Shown: positions 13,901-25,900 of the stretch, piece by piece
Layout: each line of letters opens with the position of its first letter
Position numbering within the stretch: position 1 is the stretch's first letter
NCBI GenBank assembly: GCA_932294295.1
Contig: OW028575.1
Coordinates: 15,132,058-15,196,057 of the forward strand
Reading direction: 5' to 3'
From: Alitta virens
Lineage: Eukaryota > Annelida > Polychaeta > Phyllodocida > Nereididae
DNA: 64,000 nt
The notes under the pieces: generated by a model
Told to the model about the DNA's origin: nothing
Seen by the model: the letters and a program-made list of their open reading frames with translations, nothing else
Databases searched by the model: none
Program-made: the position numbers and the translations under genes

Positions 13901-16900
13901 CAAAAAAGTATAGCTTTGACATATTGTGGTCGTGCATGCTAATTTTGCCTTTTTCCACCAGACGAAATGTCAAAATGTGCAAACATTTGAGCTTTTGTGT
14001 GTCTGGAATGCTTCTGAAGAACAAGCTTTGGACCTGCTAAACATGCTACAAGGTTGTTGCAAAAGCTGTATAGCTGCAAAAAATGAGTTTTGGTGAGACA
14101 AGATTTAGTCTGATCTTGGTCCTGTTGCTTGTTTCCTTTTTGAGATTTTCTTGAGTCATGGTCATGGCGTTGGTTCGTGAGCAAAGTAGTTATATAAACT
14201 TTGTAGGAAATTAGCCACAGGCTATTTAACAAGCCTTGCACCTGCACTGCTGTTTCGCACCTAGTTAGCCAACTCTCTTTACAGTTCTCTCAGTTGGAAT
14301 CCAAGCACTGTTATGTTAAAAGCAGTTTGAAATTCGTACCTAGCAGGTTCAGAAAACTTCAGACACACTCAGTGCAATATATCACCCCTTGTATACAATT
14401 ATGTTATGTCACTGTATGATTCAGTGTAATATTTCATACATCATAAATACATGTTGCTACTAATGTAAAGTGAAGCTTTTATAATATATAATAGATAAGT
14501 GAAGAAATCAGTCTTTTTGACAGGGTTAGTGATAAAAGTCTTTGTCAGGTAAGTGTCACTATTTTCAGGACACCATGAAAAGTATTTCATTAAATAGCTT
14601 CAAAACGTCTCAAATAAGTTCTGACCATAAATTTGATAAATTATAGAGTTTTGTGGACGCCAAAAGCATCTGAGTGGGACAAAAAGGGCAACATCCTTGA
14701 GAAATTTCACCATTTGAAAATAGCAAACGGTCACACAAAGAGACCTATGCAAATGAAAATGTTTGAAATATCTCAAATACATATGTTATGCTTCATGGAT
14801 TTCTTTCCAATTATAGTAAATTTTACAAAACACTTACAGTAGTGACAGGTCTTCTGCCCTCTCCCTCCTTGATGGTGACTGCATAGCCTGATGGAGGGAA
14901 GACTGGCGAGTTGTCATTCTCATCCAGAACTATCACTGTGAGGTCCACATTGGAGGACTTTGGATTGTCTACACCTTGTTCGGTTACAATTGCCTGGAGG
15001 GGAAAAGAGGTGAAAATTTAAAAACAGTAGGCAAGCAACGAAACAGACTATCATGTATGTTGAGGTAACCTAGATCCCTTACCAATAAAAGTCTTGGTGA
15101 TTAGTGCAATGGTATTTGCTAGGAATTACATGTCAATTCAATTGCAGTAAAGAACCCATGGAAACGCTTCTTATAAACATTGCTCTTCTTACAAATGAGT
15201 TTCCAGTACAAATTGCAGGGTTGTCACATTGCTCGAAATATATTATTAAATTGGGCTTTATAATATTTGGCAAAAGACAGCTTGGCAGTTAAATGTAAGG
15301 GTTTTAATATATTTCGTTTCTTTACTTGGACTACTGGGTAATATAAATATCTTATAATATTCGTCACTCAAATTTAAACATGCATTCTAGCACATATATA
15401 TTCTCATGAATAGCTTTTAAATAACACTAATTTGTCATTCTCCTGCAAATGTTTACAAGCTCCAGAGGAAAGGTCTGACTTGGTGACATGCCCTGGGTGA
15501 CAAAGACAATGCGACTGTGGGCGTCAGGATATAATATATCAGGTAAAAATTTCTCAGAGGTCAAACATACCCTGAAGGTCACAGTTTTTGTCGTTTCGTA
15601 GTCAAGGTCATTGACGTTGAGGACAACGAAGCCATCGGGTGTCATGGTGAAGATTCCGGTTCCGTCGACTCGGTAGGAGAACTGGGTAGGCGCATCATCC
15701 TCAGTCTGAAATAGGTAGTCATATTGTTATGTTGGTAATGTTACATTAATAATGATAGTTTTTTTAATATGTTGATTAAATGATTATGCTGTGGGGATTG
15801 TTAGTAAGCCTGTTAGCCAGTTCACTGCTGTTTTATGTGTTACTCTTGGTGCAGGACAGTGCACTAACAATAAACCAGTAAACAATTGTACATTGTATTT
15901 GCAATTCACTACTTGACAATGATATAAACACGGAAAGACCTGCATTAGACATAAAGCCTAAAGACTTAATCATTTTACTTTGTAATTAATACTTTTTCAC
16001 TACATCTAATTGCAGCCAGGTGAAGTGACAAGCAGTTTTAATTCAAGTAAAGTATATACATTAAATGTTATTATGAGATGATGGAATAGAAGAAAAATTT
16101 GAAGAAATATTTGCAATATACACACTGATATTAAGGGCAATATTTACTTGTCAAAAAGTCCAATATTTCTTACATAGTACGGAAATGAACTTTGCATTTT
16201 CTCTTGCCTTTTTCAGTTATGCAAACTTTTTTTCTGCTGGGATTATTTTTTGGCTCACAGCCATAAATTATAGAAGTCACATGATAGATAAGATCGCATT
16301 TTTGAAAGGTGTTTTTCTTTACCAATGTCAACGATCTTGGGAGCAAGCACCTTGCACTTATTTATAGAAAAAGGGTAATGCCACAGAATATGAAATCACA
16401 TGACGGTAGTTTGAGGTTTGTAGTTGGACTGAGGAAATAACTGCATGGAGCTGCAGTTCGAAATAGTGCAATAATAGCTTAAAAGGAATTAACCCTAAGG
16501 TATGTGTGTTATAATGAGGCTGCATTAAAATATCAAGGCAGATATCTTAAGTTACTAAATGACCCAGTTCAGCAGGGTGTCTCGGTGGGACCTTTCAAAG
16601 AGTGGGCTTTGTCATCTTGGGGTCATTTATTTTCCACAGCTCTTGCTCTTTCTCCAAAGGTTTCGACCCCTAGTCCTCCTCTCAACATAGTTGTCAGGAA
16701 AAGGTATGTGCTTCTGTGATCTACAATCTCTCACATAGGTATTCCCCTTTAATGCCGAGCCCAGTGAGCACCAAGCAAAGAGCAGAGGACATTGAAGTCC
16801 CCCACTACAATCAGATCACCCGTTAACAATCGCCTCTATACTGAGGTGCAATGACATTGCAAAAAAAAAAAAGCTACTGCAACACTGACTGCTACATGAT

Positions 16901-19900
16901 TTTTTGTTAACTTCAAGCTGCTTGAGAATTCCACAGGCATTGTTATCATATACTTAAATTACAGAAAAATAAATTTGAGAAATTCAAAAACTGGTAAAAC
17001 AAGTCGCGATGTTCAGCCATGCTTTACGCCTGTCTTTTTCAGGAGTTGACATTCTATTTTGCGTGCCTGACCCACAATACATTGCACACCCGATTTACTG
17101 ACGCCGAACTAACTGTCCAGGGCAATTGAGCAGGCTTTGTGTAATGTGGAAGCTACTTGTAATGTGGAATGGCTTGGAAGATGATGCACAATATCTTGTT
17201 ATCATCACGATGGACAATCTCTTAATGACATGCACTTGTGTTTGGGTATATTTATTAGGTGTTGTGCTACTAGCTATTAATTGATAATTTAGAGTAAATT
17301 TCAGTAAACTTAAAAAGCACATGTTAGTTATTTGCAATTTATCACATATTTGTCACTTTTTCACATTAAAGTCCCCCATATTTGAGAAAACAGACTCCTG
17401 TATTTACTTCTGTGGGGGCTCTATACGATCATAGTTTTAATGCATTCACTTGATAATTTCCTTATAAGAGGCCTTTTGAATAAATTACACAGACATTACG
17501 TGAAAGTAGTGTTGTGTAACAGTCAAGATGAATCAAGATGACTCCATGATGTTTTAAAGGGAACTTTTATCTGGTGATCTCAATGCAGTTTTTTCAACTT
17601 ATGCATTTATTCACACTACCCTTGATGAATGTTTTTTAATCACTGAACGTTTTGATGCCTGGCTGCTTTTTCACTAAGCAAAGGTATGTTAATCTTTTCA
17701 CTTCAAAATTTACACACAAATTCACTGCAAACTTAGACAAGACACAAAGAATGCAGAGAAATATTTGAGACATTGAGAAAGCTTTCGACTACGTCATACA
17801 GCTGAACTGTATAAGGGCAATTTCACTTCAAGTGCGTTGTGTTGAAAAAAAGGTGCAGCTGTGTACATGAATTCAAGTGTATAGTTCAGAGTGAGGATGG
17901 AAAATAAAGTGAGATTTACATTGTTGAGAATTGTTGAGAATTTTGTAATCGGTGAAGAGTTGTATGTCTAAGAATATGTGCATGCATGGAATACAGTGCT
18001 TAGAATTTTGTAATAGGTGAAGAATTGAATGTGTATGATGTAACTACATGGAGTGTCTTAAAACAGTATCACACTTAACTTACCCAAGGTAAAACTTCTA
18101 CAGTTCCATTGTCATATACCACTACCTACACCAAGTGTTAGCATGCGGGGTGAAGCAATATATTAATATGTGGAACAAACGAAATTATATTGTCTACCAG
18201 TGTATTTTTTTTACAGACAACAGTATTGACATACAACTGTAGGTTATTGTGCAGTTTGGTTGTTAAATGGGGTTCATGGTGGTACTATAGTTAATATGAG
18301 TTAGTATTATAATTATATAAAACACTGGATAACGGGTTAGCAAGCAACACAACTGTACCATAAACACACTCTTGACTTGTTATTTTGTTGTTAAATCTTG
18401 AAGAAATATATTTATAATAACATTCTTATGGTTTACTTATTAGATTCATGAATGACGATTAGCTCAAATTGAATCTTTATAAAGTACATTACTTCAAGGT
18501 CAAAAATCGCTGACACCTTTAACATCAGCTGCATATATATGCATGGTCTTCCAATGTAAAGTTTGACCAATATAGATATAATCATTTTAGTGCATGTGAA
18601 TAAGGGGAAAATCACTTACTTGATCTGGGTCAGAGGCAAACAGTCTCAAAGCATTGAATCCAAGGACATCCTTGACATATGTGTTTTGAGGAGAGTTCTC
18701 ATAGATGTATCCTACATTGTCTTGGATGGACGAAGTGACCACTGGCCCTTCTTCATTCGTTGGGGTCACATTGACGTCCAGTGTGGCTGTTGCATAACGC
18801 TTGATTTCAGAGACTTCTTGGGCCTGCACAGAACAATTAACATTTTAATGCCATGCTTTGGTTACCGGCAATTTTAAGATGGTTGTTCATGTAGTACAAT
18901 CTTTCGTTGCACTATGCCGTTTGATCTTTAGTCCTTTTTCTATAATTTAACCGGAATGCATCAACTGAAGTTCTTACCTTAATTGTCAGTTTGTATTTCC
19001 TTGTCTCTTTCCGGCTTATGGCAGCTTTTTGGGTCACGATACCCGATGATGGGTCGACATCGAAGACTTCGGCATAGTTGTCCGGTGAACCTAAATAACG
19101 ACAGAATCAAACATATTACAATTTCTCATGAAATAAAATGTGCATAAATAGGATTGTCATATTCTGTGAAGTTATCACTACACATGCCCTACCTGCTATA
19201 AAACTAAACTGGATCGGATACTGAAGGGAATCCATATCTTTGGCTCTGATTGGTTCTGGCGAAATGGTCAGTTGACCAATCTGGAAGCATCAAACGATAG
19301 AACAATCTGATTAAATCATATATGTCCATAATATCATGTATTAGCTTAAATATAAGGATGTATAAGATGTTGAGGGGCGCTATTACATGATTTGGTGCCA
19401 TTACATAACAAAAATTGATTTTTGTTTTTTTTCATAATATATCTTGGCACTTACCACACCATTGTTTGGCACACTGGCAGAATATTCGGGTTTGACACAA
19501 GCCCCTCTATGAGTGGGGCACCCATTGTATTCAAATGTTGGACCCTGGTCATCTCCGTCAGTGATGGTCACTCGCACCGTGGCATAGGAAGTCCTCTTTG
19601 ATTGAACCAAACTGTCATCCTGTGAAATTATTGAAGATTACAGAAGGGTGTAGGAAACTTACAAACTGCACAGTTAGTGTATAATAGCCAGAGGAGCATG
19701 ACTTATGCACTTTACACGTATGAGTAAAACCATTGTAACTTTTAACATTGGCAATAGCTGTTGGATAACAAGCATCTGCTAACAGATTTAATTGCAGTTG
19801 TAGCCCAGACAGCTTGTGAGATCGGGTCGACATCGAATTAGCTTAATTGGCCGACGTCGAACAGTTGTAGCACTAAGAACATGCACAAATGAAGGCATTG

Positions 19901-22900
19901 ACTTATGAGAATGCTGTAATTTCAATTTTGGTTTAGTATCCAACTTACACTAGCAGAGATGTTGAGCAACATGTAGGTCCTGCCTGCTTCTTTGAGTGCT
20001 TCATAATCCAGCTGAGATGAAACTGTGATGAAGCCTTGCCTGGGCAAGGTGATCCTAAACTTCACGGATCCATCAAACTAAAGAAACAAGAAAAAGTCAT
20101 ATTAACCGACTTTTTCGATGGGGTTTTCATTGATCATGAGTACATTATTTGATATATAAATACCTACATATAAAAAGATAACTTTAATGCGTTTTATTAT
20201 GAACTATGGTAAAAAAATTAGTTTAACATCCTTATATGGAATGCAACACTTACCAGAGTTACCAATAAAATTGTACAATTAGACATAATTATGAACTACA
20301 GATGCATCAGAAGCACAGATGAAATAAAGGATATAGAAAGACTTTGAATATAGACTTAAAATACTGACAATATCCCTGTTTCCTGGCACAATTCTGAAAT
20401 CAATATCTGCATTTCTTCCAGAATCCTTATCGGATGCCTTGATGTTCTGGAAGACTGTTGTTCCAATGGGTGCAAGCTGAGGAAGAAAATGTGGATAATT
20501 TATCAGTTAAATGATTATTTATTTAAGCTTTGTTTTGATGAAATCCCAATATGAAATAAATTTAATACTTTCTTAGAAAGAATAGAAATTAGACTTGCCT
20601 CACTGACTGTCGCTTCGTAAGGAATGCCTTCGAAAACCGGAGAGTTGTCATTGGCATCTTCGATCCTGACCGCTACAGCAAAGTATGACTGTGAAAAATA
20701 GAAAATTTAAACCATTAAATTGATAATACTAAATAATTATTTATGTACACGTTAAATAATTGCCATATGACTCATCAGGGTAGATATGCCCAATTATTCA
20801 AGTTCAAATTTAAATTCCAAACCACACGGAAACAACAAAAAAGCAATGCTTCTTCTTAAGCTTTGGAAGCACAGCCCTGTTAAGAAGCTGATAGCATCAC
20901 ACAGCAAAGAACAAAAACATGAATACAACATACTCAAGATAGAGAAATCAGAAGTCTAAGACACAGTAGTCACACTAAGTATTGAAATAACTTGAAACAT
21001 ACAATGTACTTAAAATAAATGTCAATATGATTTTTGCAATGAAAGACGTCTAATTATACCATTATATTCTACCTTTATATTTCTCTAATATGATACATAA
21101 AAAAATCAACATGGAACTTTGTGAGCGATTCGGAAAAGTTAAAGTTACAGTGCTGGGCGGCTCAAAATTATTGCATATTTATTGCATGTTCAGGTAAATA
21201 TGAGGGCTGTGACAGTGTATATTCAATAGCATATTATGTTGGGAGGTTTTATCCCAGAAAGCCATACAACAACATTGGTTTTTAGTCTACAACTTTTCGT
21301 TTACATTTTGAATAGGGAAGTTACATGATTTAGCAGTTGTTGTAGACTAGATCTATTATAGAATTCTATTGTTTGAAGTATTGAGTAAAAAGGGAGAAAA
21401 TACATGAAGATTACAAAAGAAGTGGCATAGAGCTCTTAGATTTACAACACTCGTGACATTAACATACTTACATTTCTCTGTAAGCACAAAAACCAAGAAT
21501 GTCATTTTCTTTGCAAACAAACACCAGGATCTTTTTTAAAATACATTAATGCGAGAAATTCGATCACCATTGATACCACGGGCTTGTTGTGATTCTGTTT
21601 TCCCCTGTGTTCATTGTATACATTGCTTCCAAGGCAACAGACAGCTTTTTCGAGATTTGTATTGGTTTTAATTTTTCACTTGATTTCTGTCTGAGCTGTA
21701 TGGTAATGAATGCAATAAGCTGCTCGAGTGGCCATTTAAAATGTATTCTATATTTACATCATTGTGCTGGATCAATTATAATTGCTCATAATTGACATTT
21801 GTATTTTTTTGTTATATTTGACATAACCACATCTCAAAACATATCAGTTTTAAAAATATCTTAGAGTGGCCAGTTGCAACACTACAATGTAGTATATATG
21901 TGTGACATGTAAGAACGTTCTACAATTTCATAACACGCTACTTTCTTCTTACAAAGTCTTCCAAATTTCCTTAGCAGAGCAAGTCAAGCTCAAAATTCTT
22001 GTTAACAACCAGTTATTATGACCACGAGGCCTTTAAACATGGCGAATCGTCTGCAAATTCAAAACGTTCCATCGAACACGTGGGAAGTTTTTTTTCAATG
22101 GAACTAAACGTGAATAGCATAGTTGAGGTAATTGGAAACACTGAAAAATTAATTGTCTGGGGGAAATGGGGGACTCTATTCGCAGCTTTGTGCAACCATG
22201 ACGTCCTTTTTGAGTCGAACTCAGTGTCTTTTCATAGGCTGCAGTTGGGTAACAACTGATGCATGCAGCCAGGTTATTTTGTTAGGATCACAATATTCAC
22301 GTGGCTTCCAGTCAACGTGTTGCTCTAGACAAAATCCACGTGAGATAAAATTGCAGGGGTGGCAAATATGGTTTGACATTCACGTGGGACCAGCACGCGT
22401 ACAATGTCTGACACTTGCAAGACCTTGTGAATAATTCACCTTCGAACTTTTTACAGGCTATTACGCACTCATTCTACAACCCCTAGAACCTTTTCTCTAT
22501 TATTTGTTCATTTTTTATCATCATTCAAATTTTTTTTTTTCTCCAAATTCTGCAATGCTTGAAGCAGACAACATGTGCCTTTCGAATATTTGCTTCCATA
22601 ACCTTGGTCATCACGTGACTTACCGCAACTCCCGTTTGCATCGTGGTACACGTGAGCGCGAATTCCACGACGTCAACATCGTCTGAATACGAATTAGTCC
22701 TTCCCTGAAGTCAAAACAAACAACAGAATCAGTGTAGAAAAGCAGCGCCATTTAAATAATATAGATCGATAAATTATATTAGATGCCCGGCAGGCATAGA
22801 AACGGAAAGATATTGTTTGTAGACCACTTTGATAGTGTCTACGATTTCAGTGCTAACAGGGCGATGTTCATTTTTGCTCTCTGTTATGGCTTTTTCACTC

Positions 22901-25900
22901 TACCACATTTTTCTGAGTACAAGAAAGCAGACGGAATCTAGCATACATGCATGATAGGACACTGACCTAACAGGAAAATGACAGTACATTTAAAAATGGC
23001 AGCTGAGAAATTGAAGTTACTGAAAAAACTCGCTGGATGAAGTTGTCCGTTTATCTGACAGGCACATGTAGGATATATTGACCAACTAATTGTCTCGTCT
23101 TGTGTTTGTAGGACCTATTATCTAAATGGTCTGAAGCTTAGGATTATATTCATGACCAGCTCTCAGAGGCAGACGTAATTATGAGCTGATAAGGTTGAAA
23201 ATTTTAGCTACAGCAATTTCTTTTGTGAAATTTTCATTGAAAATAATGAAAAATATACTGACATCTCTGTCAATGGCCCTCCTCATGCGAATGAAGATTT
23301 TTCCTTGTTCCATGATGAAATCAAAGAACTGGTTGGGATCAAAACCTCTCGGGGTCCTCTCGTCCGCTTGCATGGACAGACTGACCCGGACACGCTCATC
23401 TCCATTGCCATCGATCACTCCGACTAATCCCAACTCATCTTTGAACTGAGGGGAATCTGGGTCATTTTGGATATCTGTCAAGGAAGAAATATGCAGAAAA
23501 GGATAACTTAAGTGGTGCAACATTGGTGTAGAAATTACAATGATAGGTGGATTAGTGTGCCTTGTTGCGGAGTCAGGATTAAGTGATGATCGTTCGGCAC
23601 CATTGGATGTGATGCTGTGAGGTAGGACATGTGGCAAGATTATGACATAGCTGAATAAGCTATAAATTTACAGTGTAATCATTTACTCTTGCATGCCTAT
23701 AATTATAATAATAAGTAATTTAATTACCTGGATCAGTGGCTTCTCTGACATCAACCCTGAGTACTGTGGAGTAGCCATCAGCGGCGGCGCAGGCTGCAAA
23801 CACAATGATACAATTACATCACAATTAATTACGAAGTATTGTAGTTTACAGCTGGATCGAGCTCTCTTAGAATTGGAAACTGAACTCCGGACTCGCAAAT
23901 CCAGGTAAATCCCCTGGTCAATGGCAGTCCTGGTTTCACGCAACATCCCCTGGAGATCAGTTCCCAAGTGTAATCAAACTGCGGTAATTATTAGCTTAGA
24001 GACGTTTAAAAGTGAAGAACGGAAATTGAAAACAGTAAAAAAAATATTTAAAAAAAGCTTATATTCACATGCAATAAACACCGTAACTTTAAATCTCTAG
24101 CGAATTGACTAATCGGTGATCTATGAAATTAAAAAAAAAGGCACTATGACGACGCAGATTCCCCAGACACCGATAAGCCATAAATAATGTCACGCACTAT
24201 TGATGAAATGTACCAGATATTTGGGCATTTGTGGGTTGTATTGATTTGTTCATGTTGGTATGGATTAAGCTACATAAAAGCCACAATACGAAAAGCATAC
24301 AACTGTTACCTGACCAAAACATGATCAATTTGCTAACTAAAATATTGTTTATATAATGTATTGGTACCCGTAATTCACCATTTACTGAAAGCCCCAATAA
24401 AGTGTGGCTTATAGTTTATAAATACCACAAAATTGTTTTTTGTTTTTTTTCTGTTGAAACGTCACAAAAGTATGTGGGTTGAGGTATGCATGCATTGAAG
24501 TGTAAAGGGTAGAAAAGGGCAAAGTTATATTGGTAGAGTAACTTGAGAAGGGGTAAAGGGGCTGGGGTACCCGAGGGTGGGACCTAGGGGCAAAAGCATA
24601 TGCTGGCAGCTCCTACATGTCTTGCTAGGCCTAATTGTTTCTCGCAGGAGTGTTTGAACTCTGTCGTTCATGTCACACCTCCCCGGGGGGAAGTTAATTT
24701 GAGGAAAGGACTTTGAAGCTAAGAAAGGGACTTTCCAGACTGAATACCATTAGCATTAGGTAGTGATAAATGTTGCTATTTACGCATACTTTAAGAATTG
24801 ATACTGATCAGTGATCAAATGTCAAAGTGATCGCTATGCTATGATTGGAGTTTACTCATATGTCTACAATAATGTACCCTTTCTTTCTTATAAATCCAGG
24901 GGCTATTCATAGTTACGAAAGTCACATCATCTGCGGTTGTTTTTCATATGGATATATAGAATAGCAGTATTCAATTCAAATTCAATTCAATTCGAAATAA
25001 TTATACTTAGTAAGTCATTAAAATACTTTTGGTTGTAAAAATCAGGCCAGTCTGACTTACTTCAGATCACCCTGTCTTAGTGTCCCATGTATCAAGTGAA
25101 TCGAAATTTTACAATAATTACAGTACTTCATGGGTTTGCCATATGCTTAAAATATAAATAACATCTTCAACAATGCTTGGAATTCAGTCCCTTACCCACC
25201 CCTTGTCCTACAGTTAACCTCATTTTGCCACCCCGGGCAATCAATGCAATGGCCAGAGTGGTCATGCTCTATTTATTTAACTCCTTGTTTGCCCCACTGA
25301 TCGACATAGAACGTTTTGTCTCTGCAATTTTCGCCCTTGGCAATATCTTGTTAAGTGCTATTACGAATAGCATCTTTTATGACTGGCCCTTGATCCAGGA
25401 TATTTAGCAATGCCAAGAGAATATACGACAATACAACTCTTGCACGCAGAGGAACAATACCAGTGGGTCAAGGTCACCCCAGGTCATTGAAGAAGGTCAG
25501 GTCATACACTTAGAATATATTTCGTATCATGGATTCACATTCGTGGGGAGGTGATTTTACAATTGTATCATGAAGATCAAAACTTAACGGTTGCTGCCAA
25601 TTTTATTATATGTCTTGTCTAAATTTATTATGACTTGTCTTGGCTGAATTATAGAATTCTCCAAACAAATGGAAAGAAGCCATCAAGCTTTTCAGTGCTA
25701 TCGGAATGTAACTATCTGGGTCAGAAAATCAGATAAAAAATTAAAAAAAAGTTTTTTGACTGGGAACTTGTTGTGAGTAAATGAGCTAAAATTAGGTTCT
25801 TATGCAAAGAGTTACTCCTCTTACACAAAACATGTAAGTGTTGCAAAACATTGGTTACACAGACCAGAACCTGAGGGCCTGGGGCCATTTTGGAATTACA

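Larger units (their letters stand above)
15706..18619 (-). other. Cadherin intron 12 (2.9 kb) with LINE relics and a candidate cassette exon
   Basis: It contains an endonuclease relic (minus strand, about 16739-16860), an RT relic (plus strand, about 17769-17840), a 65-bp-period imperfect duplication at 17936-18035 (AATTTTGTAAT at 17939 and 18004) and the candidate exon 18084-18125. The two LINE pieces are in opposite orientation, so at least two insertions or a rearrangement occurred. Confidence 0.5.

Noticed and set aside
20599..20610. GT donor (GTCAGT) for cadherin exon 6
   Set aside because: It would remove VSE from the conserved ATVSELAPIGTT segment; the GC donor gives normal EC spacing. 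Kept only as a possible alternative site.
23683..23967. 94-codon minus-strand frame as an extra cadherin exon
   Set aside because: It runs through exon 3, the intron and MITE copy 2; only 23728-23793 has valid splice borders and phase.
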